From the NCBI RefSeq assembly GCF_024054565.1, contig NZ_JAMXLR010000011.1:1-64000 (forward strand): a DNA stretch of 64,000 nt, written 5' to 3'. Positions 24,910 to 34,118 of the stretch are shown here, in pieces. The notes under the pieces were generated by a model. That model saw only the letters and a program-made list of their open reading frames with translations. It did no database searches and was not told where the DNA came from. How positions within the stretch are numbered: position 1 is the stretch's first letter; every line of letters starts with the position of its first letter. A program made the translations under genes and the position numbers. The stretch is from Aeoliella straminimaris (GTDB lineage: Bacteria; Planctomycetota; Planctomycetia; Pirellulales; Lacipirellulaceae).

Positions 24910-25920
24910 ATGTTTCGCGTCAGGGGTGCGTCTCGAGCATTTACGTTAGTTGAGTTGTTGGTCGTCATTGCCATCATTGGAGTCCTGGTCGCCCTGTTGC
25001 TTCCAGCGGTTTCTGCCGCCCGCGAATCGGGGCGGAAAACCCAGTGCCTGAACAACATGCGGCCACTGGGATTGGCCACCCTGGCTTTCGACGAACGCAT
25101 GCGGCGGTGGCCGGGTGCCATCGAGCCGTTGGACGTCGAACGCCTGTCCAGCCTGGGGGGTGGCGAGCTGTACCGGACCTGGGCGGTAGCATTGCTCGAC
25201 GATATCGAACTGGTGCAGCTCAGCGATGCTTACACCGCGGGCAATCGCCCCGATACGTTTGTGGCCGTATTCCTCTGCCCCAGCGAAGACACCAAGCAGC
25301 GAACCGCCGCGGCCACCAGCATCGTCTGCAATGCTGGCATGGCGGGGCCGATTGCCGCGCAGACCACGGCCAACGGTCCGTTCCTCAATCAAGCGGTCAA
25401 CGGTAAGGTGTCAATGCTGGAAGGCCATTGGTTCGATGGGCAGGATACGACGCTCAGTTTGTCCGAGAACCTCGACGCCACCCGATTCGACTACGCTGGT
25501 TGGGGGGGCTTCGCTGCTGGTGGCAGCATCGAGGATCCAATCGATACGAAGTTCGTCGGGGAACAGAAGGACCACCTGTGGAATCCAACCTTTCGCTGGT
25601 ACCCCTCCGATACCTCGGGCCGCTTCATTAACAGTGGCAACGCCGATTGCCCCTCGAACACGACCCCCTGTACGAACCACGACGCGTCGCCGCTCCGCAG
25701 TAGCAGTAGCGCCACGATCCCCTACCAAAAACAGCAGGAGGCCGACGCGCGTCCGTCCAGCAATCATCCAGGCGGCGTGAACGTCGTGTTCGCCAGTGGC
25801 AGGGCTCAGTTCCTCCGCGAGAATGTCGACTACAAGGTGTATCGCGCGTTGATGACTCCCAACGAACGCAAGTCCAACTCGCCGTACCGCACGCTTATCC
25901 TGGAAGACTCCGACTACTAG
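24910..25920 (+). CDS. DUF1559 domain protein with type IV pilin-like N-terminus
   Basis: A 336-aa member of the very large planctomycete DUF1559 family. After a short basic leader, [26 protein letters not shown] is the prepilin methylation and helix motif, followed by the family's REAAR-like segment ([22 protein letters not shown]). The C-terminal signature is usually His-x9-Asp-Gly; here [17 protein letters not shown] keeps the His but has Ser-Gly, so the Asp is lost. The role of the family is not known; a pseudopilin-like surface or secretion function is assumed from the N-terminus. It is a single gene with its own leader hairpin. Confidence 0.88.
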   Translation: MFRVRGASRAFTLVELLVVIAIIGVLVALLLPAVSAARESGRKTQCLNNMRPLGLATLAFDERMRRWPGAIEPLDVERLSSLGGGELYRTWAVALLDDIELVQLSDAYTAGNRPDTFVAVFLCPSEDTKQRTAAATSIVCNAGMAGPIAAQTTANGPFLNQAVNGKVSMLEGHWFDGQDTTLSLSENLDATRFDYAGWGGFAAGGSIEDPIDTKFVGEQKDHLWNPTFRWYPSDTSGRFINSGNADCPSNTTPCTNHDASPLRSSSSATIPYQKQQEADARPSSNHPGGVNVVFASGRAQFLRENVDYKVYRALMTPNERKSNSPYRTLILEDSDY

Positions 25921-25997
25921 TAATCACACCCCAGAGCCCAACGCACTCCAGGATACTTAATTCTGCCGGACGGCGAGCGCCAGGAAGTCGATGTCGT

Positions 25998-26158
25998 TCA
26001 CTCGCTGGGTGTCTCAACTCGCAGCAGTTCGATGATCGCCACTTCGCCCGCGTCGTTGAACGATGCCGATTCCTCCATGCGAACAATGCCCAGGCCGGGG
26101 CGCTGAGACACAATCCGGGCAGGGCCAGGAGAACAAGGAGGGGCAGTTTGTTCATCAT
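25998..26158 (-). pseudogene. frameshifted small secreted protein
   Basis: From ATG 26158 the frame starts as a good signal peptide (MMNKLPLLVLLALPGLCLSA) but then becomes arginine-rich nonsense. In a neighbouring frame the same stretch continues as protein-like sequence (PGLGIVRMEESASFNDAG, then EVAIIELLRVE) ending in a stop at 25998. The simplest reading is one small exported protein broken by a frameshift within about 26090-26120. It follows the cytochrome gene by about 45 bases on the same strand. A sequencing error is the main alternative. Confidence 0.4.
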
Positions 26159-26202
26159 GGAGGGTGAGGAGAATGAACTTGCAGTGCGCCTGTCTTGCTT
26201 GA

Positions 26203-27147
26203 TTACCGCCACTCGTCATGGCAATTGCTGCACGCCTTCTGCATGTTGCCGATGGCTTCTCGGGCTGCCTCGAAGTTCTCCAGATCGACCGCTTGCGTTA
26301 GCGCCACCGACGCTTCGCGCAGCTGGGTCGAGTGGTTGCGGTACGACTCGTCGTCCGCGTAGTCGAAGCCGGGCTGCATGATCACTTCGGCCATCATAGC
26401 CATCAGTTGGGCCTCGTGCCGCAGGTCGTCGGCATTGTTCGCCAGGGCGCGACCGTCGGACGCCTTGGGCGAAATGCCCTCGCCCAGGCAGGTTTCCATC
26501 CGTCGCATCAGCGGCGAACGGTCGGCAATCTGGTCCCAACCCACATCCGGCTTGGCCTCGGGCACGTCGGGCCGACCGCCACGCACCAGGTCGCCCAGGT
26601 CCTGTACTCGCAGTTGAGCCTCGCGGAACGATTGATCGGTGCCCACTTTGCAATTGGCTCCCGCACGGCCATAGAACTGACCGAGCGCCGTGGCGGTGTC
26701 CTGCCAGCGGACCCGCTGGTCGTAGTCGCCCGCCACGGTGAATAACGTGGCCAGCCAAGTGAAGCGATTGCGACAATCGCGGTAGCCGCCTCCCTTGAAC
26801 GCAGCGGGTGTCGCCACCAGCGGCTGCAGCGGAGGGAGCTGACGTTTGATCTCGGTCTCCAGCGTGTCGGCGTCGACCAGTTGGCTCCAGGCAAAGGAGC
26901 TGTCGTCGCTGTCCGAATCGGCCGTCGAATTGCCGCTGGCGGTTGCCACTCGAGCGGCGGCTACCTCGCCATAGTCGGGGCGGTTGCCTACGAGCTGGGT
27001 GCGGGCATCGTCGAAGAACACCTGCTGCACGTCCCGCGGCCACTGGCTGGGAGGCTTTGCCCGCGTCGCCTTGGTGGATTGGGCAGAAGCAGTCGCGCAC
27101 GGGCCCACCAGCGCAACAAGGCACACCATTAGCAGACCGAATTTCAT
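26203..27147 (-). CDS. exported c-type cytochrome (single heme)
   Basis: A 314-aa periplasmic protein. A signal peptide (FGLLMVCLVALVGPCATASAQ) is followed by a mostly helical body, and the one heme site, CSNCH, lies six residues from the C-terminus, as in cytochrome c-prime-like proteins. The preceding helix (NFEAAREAIGNMQKACSNCH) is typical. The N-terminal two thirds have no recognised domain. ATG 27147 fits the signal peptide. An equally long frame overlaps on the same strand (26216-27193) but lacks any motif and is rejected. Likely role is electron transfer or small-ligand binding; this is inference. Confidence 0.8.
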   Translation of the reverse strand: MKFGLLMVCLVALVGPCATASAQSTKATRAKPPSQWPRDVQQVFFDDARTQLVGNRPDYGEVAAARVATASGNSTADSDSDDSSFAWSQLVDADTLETEIKRQLPPLQPLVATPAAFKGGGYRDCRNRFTWLATLFTVAGDYDQRVRWQDTATALGQFYGRAGANCKVGTDQSFREAQLRVQDLGDLVRGGRPDVPEAKPDVGWDQIADRSPLMRRMETCLGEGISPKASDGRALANNADDLRHEAQLMAMMAEVIMQPGFDYADDESYRNHSTQLREASVALTQAVDLENFEAAREAIGNMQKACSNCHDEWR

Positions 27148-27695
27148 TGCTCTTCTCCGACGGTTCCGGCGGTCGAGATCCAACTCGGACCACATCCTAA
27201 CATTGTAACACCGCCGAAACCCTCAGCCGGGATGCCAGTCGGACCACGGGGGTTTTGGTCGTTGTGGGGCGCCATTACGCACGACGATTTATGGTTCCAA
27301 AACTCAAGGGGTTTTGGTGCCCTAGCAATCGCGCAAGTCGTTTTGCGACAAATGCTTGCAGCTTTCGGTGGTTGCCAAGACGAGGTGGGTTTTGACCCCC
27401 CCTGCGCTCCAGAACAACCAAAACTCCTCACAGGTGGGAAGAAGCCGGGTTGTGAAGCCCGGGGAATGAAGACACCCGAACGATGAAGTCCAGCTACTCA
27501 CTTCTGCAGCTTGCACGTTCGCCACTCTGCCAACCTCCCGCCGACCAGCCGCCCAAAGGCTCCCGCTGGCGGTTGAGTGCGCATCGCTGCCCTGCTGCCA
27601 TTGGACCAAACGGACGGGCTTATTCAACCGCGATTTTCTTACGCGAGACGGTGGTGGAGGGCGTCGCCCAAGTCCCGCCGCCATGGGCGCTATCG
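27148..27695. other. gene-free region
   Basis: No convincing gene. GGGGTTTTGGT occurs at about 27250 and again near 27309, and inverted-type ACCAAAAC/CCAAAAC words occur nearby, so the segment has some internal repetition, but no clear structure or family was recognised. Confidence 0.45.
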
Positions 27696-28094
27696 TTAGC
27701 AAAGGGCCGAGTACACACGTCGGATCAGCAGAGGGCCCAGCCAGGCCGTGGCGATGAGAATGCCCACCGACACGGTGATATTGATGGCCAGGTTGCGGGG
27801 AACGAGGGTCATCAATTGTGGGTTGTCACTCACCGACGTCGGGTTTGCTTGTAACTGGTCGAGCACGTCCTGTCGCGAGTTGACGTCAAAATATGGGTAC
27901 ACGCTTTGGTAGTGTGGCATTGGCCAGCCCAGCATGACACTTCCTACACGTATGTCCTTCCCAAAAAAGTCGCTGTGCCCAGGCGGCGATAGCTCCACTC
28001 TTGCTACCGTATTCAGCCAGGCAAGGACGCAAGCAGCGGTTGAAATGCAAAACAGCGAAAGAAGGCTGCAGCGAAGGTACGAAGGAACTGCCAT
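27696..28094 (-). CDS. hypothetical two-span membrane protein
   Basis: A 132-aa protein with an N-terminal membrane segment (LLSLFCISTAACVLAWLN), an extracytoplasmic middle of about 70 residues, and a second segment near the C-terminus (INITVSVGILIATAWLGPLLI). This shape recurs in planctomycete genomes, often as small proteins of unknown function. No family is recognised. It is divergent from the next gene, with a 297-base region between them. Confidence 0.6.
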   Translation of the reverse strand: MAVPSYLRCSLLSLFCISTAACVLAWLNTVARVELSPPGHSDFFGKDIRVGSVMLGWPMPHYQSVYPYFDVNSRQDVLDQLQANPTSVSDNPQLMTLVPRNLAINITVSVGILIATAWLGPLLIRRVYSALC

Positions 28095-28391
28095 GATGGT
28101 CCGGATGCATGGGGTGCTGCGGGGCGCGTAGCGGCGGTTGAGCAGGTTGCAAAACTGCTCTTGTGGGGTTAACGGTGTGGATGGGGACTATCTGACCCCG
28201 GCCCGGTGAATCCTGTAAACCCTGTTTCCTTCACTCGACCGGCATTTCGACAAAATTGCCCTGATCGCCGGTCGCCTGCCCTGCGCACGGCGTGATGATT
28301 GACGTTCTCGACCGGTGGGGGGTGGGCTACACTTGTCGGGTAGTCACGATCTACACGCCAGGTTTGCTGAACACTTGAAGGGACGAGCAGG
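28095..28391. promoter_or_regulatory. divergent promoter region
   Basis: About 300 bases separate two divergent small membrane-protein genes. Promoters for both must lie here; I could not fix a clear -35/-10 pair. Confidence 0.35.
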
Positions 28392-28883
28392 ATGCGACGC
28401 TATTCTCTCTATGGATTGATGTTGATGTTCACTCTGGCGGCGGTGCTGTGTGGCGTGTTCGCCGGGGGCGTCCTACGCGGCAAGCAGCTGGCCGCGGCCG
28501 ATGGCAAGGCCGCACTGTCGGTGTTTACTGACCAGATCGCCGCCGAGGCCAAGCAAGCTCTATCGCAGGGCGATTTGCCGAGGGCTTACACCTTGACCCA
28601 ATTATTGAAGGAAACGGCTGCCACGAAGTACGCCCAACTGCGTAGGGCATACGCTCAATCGGTTATCGCCCAGTACAATGCCGCCATGGAGGATTGCGAC
28701 CTGCTGCAATGCAAGGCACTGCTCACCCGCGAGACGATAGCCGTTCTGAAGGAGGAGTGCCCTGGGCTCTTTGAGCAATTGAAGGCTCAACTCAATCAGA
28801 TCAGGAACCACGACAACGAACGCCGCGACGTAAGCTTCTCGCTATTGAGTTTCCGTACCAAGAAAGCGGAGCCGGCGCATTAG
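28392..28883 (+). CDS. hypothetical membrane-anchored helical protein
   Basis: A 163-aa protein with one N-terminal membrane segment (LMLMFTLAAVLCGVFAGGVL) and a helical, lysine/alanine-rich remainder (IAAEAKQALSQGDLPRAYTLTQLLKET), probably periplasmic. GGACGAGCAGG precedes ATG 28392. No family is recognised. It is convergent with the next gene, 17 bases away. Confidence 0.6.
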   Translation: MRRYSLYGLMLMFTLAAVLCGVFAGGVLRGKQLAAADGKAALSVFTDQIAAEAKQALSQGDLPRAYTLTQLLKETAATKYAQLRRAYAQSVIAQYNAAMEDCDLLQCKALLTRETIAVLKEECPGLFEQLKAQLNQIRNHDNERRDVSFSLLSFRTKKAEPAH

Positions 28884-28900
28884 GATCGCCGCGCCCGCAT

Positions 28901-29218
28901 TCAATGCTCTAGCCGCATCAAAATCTGCTGGATCTTGTCGAGGGTATCGGCGGTGCCGCTGACGATCAGCTGATTGGCGCTACCATCGATTGTGTACTGG
29001 ATTGGATTCGAACTCGTCGAAGCGAAAAGGTCTTCCAGAGCTGCCATTACCTGTGGTACCGCGTTCATCTGCAGCTGATACGCGCGCACTTGCACGACAG
29101 GAGTCTTTAGCTGGCGAGCAAGTCGGGCGTGATCAGCCCCCCACGCCAGCAGGATCGCGGCAACGGTCAACAACCACAGCGTGGTCCGCAGGCTGATGTG
29201 GAACCTTCCGCGATACAT
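28901..29218 (-). CDS. small membrane-anchored protein with a secretin-N-like domain
   Basis: A 105-aa protein: an N-terminal basic stretch and membrane helix (LRTTLWLLTVAAILLAWGA), then about 65 residues reading VVQVRAYQLQMNAVPQVMAALEDLF, PIQYTIDGSANQLIVSGTADTLDKIQQIL. The pattern of a strand, a helix with Leu-rich face, then 'x-D-x-x-x-N-x-L-I-V-x-G-x-x-x-x-x-x-I' is that of secretin N (NolW-like) domains, normally found as tandem copies in type II/III secretins. Here a single domain stands alone. ATG 29218 is preferred over 29263. Confidence 0.6.
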   Translation of the reverse strand: MYRGRFHISLRTTLWLLTVAAILLAWGADHARLARQLKTPVVQVRAYQLQMNAVPQVMAALEDLFASTSSNPIQYTIDGSANQLIVSGTADTLDKIQQILMRLEH

Positions 29219-29460
29219 CTCAACCTCCCAAGTGCAGTTGCTTTTCGTTCGCCGCCGCCGCACGTCAGCATGCGAGGTTCCACTATACCTGTTTTCTACT
29301 TCGGTTGGGACGTCAGGCCGGTGAAGTCCCCTGCCATCCTTCGTCCCGCGGCGAGTGGAAATTCGTTTGGCTGCACCCGGGTGAATTCGGTGGAATCAAA
29401 CAGCGTCGCGAGTCGTCTCACCGTTGTTGTATCTGTGTCGAGTACCAAGGGGGGTGCACT

Positions 29461-29817
29461 ATGTTGCCGGATAGTCGATCGCAATCGCTCGTGCTGTTTC
29501 TTGCTGTCGTCGGGGTGTTTGTCGCTGGGGTGTTGGTTGCGGAACAACAGTCTGCCAGCGATCCACAGCCGCTGCCCGACAAATTGGTGAGCGACGTATT
29601 GTCCGAGCGGTCGCTGCCCGGTGGCGACACCAGCCTTGAGCCGCAAGCAGCGCGAGCGCTACCCGCCCCGAAGTGGCGAGTATTGCCTGCCGCCCCGCGG
29701 CCCACGAACCTGCTGTTTCCCATGGATGTCGAGCGCGCCATGCTCATCGAAGGCCGGGAGGGCCTCGAGGACAATCCTCAGTGGCAAGAATCGGACTTCA
29801 GGCCTCCCCGTTTCTAG
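29461..29817 (+). CDS. hypothetical exported or membrane-anchored protein
   Basis: A 118-aa protein starting at ATG 29461, after GGGGGGTG. Residues 8-27 are hydrophobic (SLVLFLAVVGVFVAGVLVA), then a proline- and serine-rich region of low complexity follows. No domain is recognised. Upstream in-frame codons exist but the ribosome site and hydrophobic segment favour 29461. Confidence 0.55.
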   Translation: MLPDSRSQSLVLFLAVVGVFVAGVLVAEQQSASDPQPLPDKLVSDVLSERSLPGGDTSLEPQAARALPAPKWRVLPAAPRPTNLLFPMDVERAMLIEGREGLEDNPQWQESDFRPPRF

Positions 29818-29920
29818 CGCCATCCGCTAGAGCCGAGCCAAGATCGGGCGGAGTGCGGCGAAGTACCCGGAGCAACGGTGTTGCCGTGTTTCTGATCTGT
29901 CTTGACCCGAGAGGACTCAA

Positions 29921-30304
29921 ATGGAAGTGCTGCCGATCTTCATCCTGTTCGCATTCTTGGCGTTAGTGATACGCCTCTGCGCGGGAGCGATGGATGGCGA
30001 TCGCGTGGGCCAGTACATTCGCTCCCAAGGAGGCGAGGTGCTCGAATCGCACTGGAGTCCGTTCGGCCGTGGCTGGTTCGGCGAAAAGAACGATCGCATC
30101 TACGAAGTGCGGTACCGCGATCGGGCCGGCGATACCCATCACGCCACGGTGAAAACCTCGATGTTTTCTGGCGTGTACCTGACCGACGATCGCATTGTGC
30201 AGCGGGCCAGCACCGAGCAGCCGAATCGCGAAGAGTCGCTCGAGTGGGAGAACGCTCGCCTGCGGCAGAGGGTAGCCGAGTTGGAGAGGGAGTCGGAGCG
30301 CTGA
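29921..30304 (+). CDS. hypothetical membrane protein with coiled-coil tail
   Basis: A 127-aa protein with an N-terminal membrane segment (LPIFILFAFLALVIRLCAG), a central stretch of about 70 residues that alternates polar and hydrophobic strands (GRGWFGEKNDRIYEVRYRD), and a C-terminal heptad-like coiled coil (ENARLRQRVAELERESE). No family is recognised. The central stretch begins GQYIRSQGGEVLESHWSPFG, which reads as a compact soluble domain. Confidence 0.6.
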   Translation: MEVLPIFILFAFLALVIRLCAGAMDGDRVGQYIRSQGGEVLESHWSPFGRGWFGEKNDRIYEVRYRDRAGDTHHATVKTSMFSGVYLTDDRIVQRASTEQPNREESLEWENARLRQRVAELERESER

Positions 30305-30580
30305 ACGACCGCTAGCACTTCAGCATCCCGCCTCTGCACTGGCATTTCATTGGCCAACCCTGGCAGAGATGCCCCCGGATGCCGCAGGCAGCCGCTCAGC
30401 CAGTGGCGTGGTTTCTCGCGACGGCCCCCCCTTCTGGCGGTTCGCCGAAGCTACGTTTCCCCACTTTTTCGCAGATGTTTGCCGCAATCGGGCGACAGTG
30501 GTACCATACTGGATGGCTCGCAGGCAGCAAACATTGCTGCCGCCGGTTGGCTGTTCGGGGACGCGCGCAGATCAAAGACA

Positions 30581-31624
30581 ATGTTGAGGCAGAATGGGTT
30601 TTCCTGGAGCGTCGGCTTAGGTCGCTGGTATGGTACAGCGGTCGAAGTCCATCTATTGCTGCTCCTGGGTCTTGCCGGAGCGCTCGCGCTGACGGCCGGC
30701 AAGCCGGTGATCGGTTTGGTGATGATCGTCGTCTGGCTGGCGAGCGTCACGCTGCATCAATTGGCCCACGTGTTGGTGGCCATGCGCCTGGGCGGCGAAG
30801 TGTCCAACGTGGTGGTCGGTCCGGCCGGCGGAAGCTACGAAGTCGATCTGGCCGACGAGCCGGAGCCTCAAGTACTGGTCGCGCTCGCCGGTCCGGCAGT
30901 GCACCTGATGCTGGTGGTGGCCGCGGTTTGTCCGCTGGTGTTTCACGGCGCCGACGAAGTGCTGTCGCTGCTGCACCCCATTTCGGCGCTCGATCAGTTT
31001 ACGCTCAACGCCCCACTCGGCCTGACCACCGTGAAGGTGGTGCTGTGGCTCAACTGGATTCTGTTCCTGGTCAACCTGCTGCCGGCCTATCCGTTTGATG
31101 TGGCCATTGTGCTGCGATCGCTGTTGTGGCCCATGGTGGGGCGACGCACGGCACTGCTGGCCACGGGGCGTCTGGCCCAGGCCACGGCCGTTGGTTTCCT
31201 GTTTTGTGGATTGTACCTGGCTTCGATCGTGCAGGTGGAAAGCTACGTGTGGGTGATTCCCATCTTCGCGTCGCTTTACCTGGCCGTGGCCGCGCAGCGG
31301 GATTGGTACCTGCTGGCCGAACTCGACGGCGAAGTGCTGGACGACGAGTGGCTGGGACTCGACGACGATCTGGGCGAAGACATCTGGCGCGACGACTCCA
31401 GTCATATGGTGCTGGTCGAACAGCACTACGACCAACTCCGCGAACGGTACGAGCGGAAACGCAAGGCCCAGGAAGATTACGAAGACGCTCGAGTGGACGA
31501 CATCCTGGCGCGGCTGCACCTCGAAGGGTTCGAGCACCTTTCGCAGGACGACCAGGCTTTCTTGCGGCGGGCCAGCCGCCGGTATCGCGATCGCCGCCGC
31601 CAAGGCCATCCCCCCTCCGAGTAG
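30581..31624 (+). CDS. M50 (site-2 protease-like) membrane protein, active site altered
   Basis: A 347-aa integral membrane protein with the fold of M50 intramembrane metalloproteases. The zinc motif, normally HExxH, reads H59-Gln-Leu-Ala-H63, so the catalytic Glu is replaced by Gln (codon CAA). The second motif, normally NxxPxxxxDG, reads NLLPAYPFDV: Asp is kept, Gly is lost. Six hydrophobic segments surround these. The C-terminal 110 residues are charged and helical. Both histidines and the Asp remain, so zinc could bind, but proteolysis is doubtful. ATG 30581 is chosen; the frame is open to 30350 but that extension looks non-coding. Confidence 0.75.
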   Translation: MLRQNGFSWSVGLGRWYGTAVEVHLLLLLGLAGALALTAGKPVIGLVMIVVWLASVTLHQLAHVLVAMRLGGEVSNVVVGPAGGSYEVDLADEPEPQVLVALAGPAVHLMLVVAAVCPLVFHGADEVLSLLHPISALDQFTLNAPLGLTTVKVVLWLNWILFLVNLLPAYPFDVAIVLRSLLWPMVGRRTALLATGRLAQATAVGFLFCGLYLASIVQVESYVWVIPIFASLYLAVAAQRDWYLLAELDGEVLDDEWLGLDDDLGEDIWRDDSSHMVLVEQHYDQLRERYERKRKAQEDYEDARVDDILARLHLEGFEHLSQDDQAFLRRASRRYRDRRRQGHPPSE

Positions 31625-31830
31625 GGTTCGCCTGCAGGCAGTTACAGTCGCTGCTGGGTGGCGCAACCGTTGCTGCCGCTATATCGCGGCGCGAGCGCTC
31701 CTTTTCCGGCGATTCTCGCTGTTGAATCAGTAGCAGCCGGCTTGGCGTTTAAAGTATGGGGTATTTTTGCATTGGTCCGCTTGGCGGATTCACCTACCCC
31801 CCTGCATTATAGCGACGCTCCCCTCCGTCT

Positions 31831-33528
31831 GTGTTCAATTCGGCACTGGCCAACGAGATTCAGCACCACCCGCACCGCGTGCGGTCGCTCTACAACTGCG
31901 CCCCTCCGCCCGAGTTGCCCGAATTGCTGGAGCAATTGAAGACCGCTTTCGACGTGCCGATTGCGGAGCTCGATTTGATTTCCGGCGAGCTGAATCGTGT
32001 AGCCGCCGGCTGGCTTTCGATTGACCTCGACCGGTGGATTCCGGTGCTGGAGGAGGTCGCCCGGCGGGGACGGGTGGAGATCGTCGAAGACTGTGCGCCG
32101 CTGGCGGTGCTGGCCGTACCGATCCCGACCTCGAACGGCAACTGGTGTACGCGGCTGGCGCTGGCCGTGTTTGTCACCGAGCCCTACGATCCGGCCATCG
32201 ATCTATCGGCCGCCGCCCATGCGCTGGGCGTCGACTTGCAGGCCCTCCAGCGATGGTGCCGAGTCCAGCCGCAGTGGCCCACCAGGGCAGTGCAGCAAAT
32301 GGGGTGCCTGTTGGTCGAGCACACGGCCGCTGCTTCGCAGGCAGCGAAACTCAAGTATCAGTTGACAAACGTTTCGCAGCATTTGCTGCAGACATTCGAC
32401 GAGTTGAACCTGCTGCATCGCATTAACGAACGATTGTCGCTTACGAACGACGAGTCGCAGTTGTTGGATCTGGCCGTCGAGTGGCTGAGCGATGTGCTGC
32501 CGACCGAATGCTTGCTGGCCTGTATTGCACCGACCGGCGAGGACGACACCGGCAGGTCGTGGATCTATGCCGGCGAGTGCCCTATCCCCGAAACCGAGCT
32601 CGATCAGTTCTTCGATCGACTCGGCCCCGAGGTGCATGATTCCACCGTGCTGATCGACCGCGAAGCCACCAGCAGTCCCACCTGGTACTACCCCACGATT
32701 CGCGAGGCGATTAGCGTGCCGATTCGCGCGGGCAGCGTGGTGACGGGCTGGTTGTTGGCCGTGAATCACACGCCCGATGTTGGCCGTCCCGACCAGGAGT
32801 TCGGCAACCTGGAGACCAGTTTGCTGACGTCGGTCGCCTCGACGTTGGGCATGCACGCCGGGAATGTCCGGCTGTACAACGATCAGTCCCATTTCTTCGA
32901 CAGTGTGGTCCGCGCGCTCAGTTCGGCCATCGACGCCAAGGATCCGTACACCCGAGGTCACAGCGAGCGAGTCGCCCGCATCAGCGTGCTGCTGGCTCGC
33001 CACCTCGGTTGCAACGCCACCCAGCTGAACACCATCTATCTGTCGGGGTTGTTGCACGACATTGGTAAAATTGGCATCGACGATCAAGTGCTACGCAAGC
33101 CGGGGGAGCTTACTATCGAGGAGTTCGAGCACATCAAGCTGCATCCCGAGCTGGGGTATCGGATTCTGAAGGACGTCAAGCAGCTCAATCGTGTGCTGCC
33201 CGTGGTGCTGCACCATCACGAGGCGTGGGACGGTTCGGGGTACCCGCACGGTCTGGCGGGAGAAGAGATTCCGTGGCTGGCGCGAATCGTGGCCGTGGCC
33301 GACTCGTTCGACGCCATGAGCAGCGATCGCCCTTACCGGACGGGCATGCTGCCTGGAAAACTGAACGATATTTTCCTCCGCGAGGCGGGACAGCAATGGG
33401 ATCCACGCGTGGTGGAAGCCTTTTTTGCGATTCGTGGAGAGATCGACGAGGTGGTGGAAGAGGATCGCGAGTTGCTCTCGCTCGACGTTGAGAAGTGGGG
33501 AGACCATCGCGTTGCAGAAGGCGAGTGA
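31831..33528 (+). CDS. GAF/HD-GYP domain protein (c-di-GMP phosphodiesterase type)
   Basis: A 565-aa signalling protein. Residues 1-180 are a soluble region of unknown type; 190-345 resemble a GAF sensor; 360-540 form an HD-GYP domain with HSERVA (His377), the HD pair in LLHDIGKIGI (409-410), HPELGYRIL, HHHEAWDGSGYPHGL and ADSFDAM. All metal and GYP residues are present, so it should cleave cyclic di-GMP. It starts with GTG 31831. It is followed by a small hypothetical gene on the same strand. The ligand of the GAF domain is unknown. Confidence 0.88.
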   Translation: MFNSALANEIQHHPHRVRSLYNCAPPPELPELLEQLKTAFDVPIAELDLISGELNRVAAGWLSIDLDRWIPVLEEVARRGRVEIVEDCAPLAVLAVPIPTSNGNWCTRLALAVFVTEPYDPAIDLSAAAHALGVDLQALQRWCRVQPQWPTRAVQQMGCLLVEHTAAASQAAKLKYQLTNVSQHLLQTFDELNLLHRINERLSLTNDESQLLDLAVEWLSDVLPTECLLACIAPTGEDDTGRSWIYAGECPIPETELDQFFDRLGPEVHDSTVLIDREATSSPTWYYPTIREAISVPIRAGSVVTGWLLAVNHTPDVGRPDQEFGNLETSLLTSVASTLGMHAGNVRLYNDQSHFFDSVVRALSSAIDAKDPYTRGHSERVARISVLLARHLGCNATQLNTIYLSGLLHDIGKIGIDDQVLRKPGELTIEEFEHIKLHPELGYRILKDVKQLNRVLPVVLHHHEAWDGSGYPHGLAGEEIPWLARIVAVADSFDAMSSDRPYRTGMLPGKLNDIFLREAGQQWDPRVVEAFFAIRGEIDEVVEEDRELLSLDVEKWGDHRVAEGE

Positions 33529-33628
33529 CCACCCTCGGCCAGCGCGTGGGTGACTTGCCAGCAGTCGAGTGGCGCGGACAATTCCTAGGTCTCCCGACCG
33601 CCCCACTCTACACCAGCGAGCGCCGACG

Positions 33629-34117
33629 ATGGCCCGGCATGAGCAACAGCGAGAAGACCTGCTGGACGACGCCGTGGCGTTTATCGAACGCGCGGTGTTC
33701 TCGTCTGACGACTACGAAGAAGTGTTCGTCGGGTTCCGATCCAGCGGTGCCGTGAGCGTGTACGTCGACCAGGACCCGGTGTACCACTTTAACTCGTCTG
33801 GAGAACTGCGGCGTGGCTTCCTGGCAGGTGAGCTGCTCAAAGCCAAAGCCGGCAAACTAGTCGCTATGCGCCGCGAACGGCCCGGCGGCGAGGTGCAACT
33901 GGTGAGTCGCGAACTGAGCGCCGCCGACTCGGCCGAATTGCTCGAGCAAGCCCGGCGGCTACTGCAAACACTGCGGCAGGACCTGCAGAACCAGACATTG
34001 CGGGTGGTGGGCCAGGTGCCGGAGGGAGGAGTCGCCTTGCGGTCACGCATCGTCGAGTGGATACAAGAGATCGTGGCCAAGCCCATTGAGGTGGCCCACA
34101 CGCCGCACGCGCGCTGA
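33629..34117 (+). CDS. hypothetical cytosolic protein
   Basis: A 162-aa protein without membrane segments. ATG 33629 follows CGAGCG/CGACG without a strong ribosome site, but the upstream extension to 33569 is not protein-like. The sequence is mixed strand and helix (EEVFVGFRSSGAVSVYVDQDP), ending in a helical region rich in Gln and Leu (LLQTLRQDLQNQ). No family is recognised. The stop is one base from the end of the convergent YgfZ gene. Confidence 0.55.
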   Translation: MARHEQQREDLLDDAVAFIERAVFSSDDYEEVFVGFRSSGAVSVYVDQDPVYHFNSSGELRRGFLAGELLKAKAGKLVAMRRERPGGEVQLVSRELSAADSAELLEQARRLLQTLRQDLQNQTLRVVGQVPEGGVALRSRIVEWIQEIVAKPIEVAHTPHAR

Positions 34118-34118
34118 C

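Noticed and set aside
26216-27193. Long minus-strand frame of 325 codons overlapping the cytochrome gene
   Set aside because: It is arginine- and alanine-rich with no motif, while the other frame has a signal peptide and a CXXCH site.
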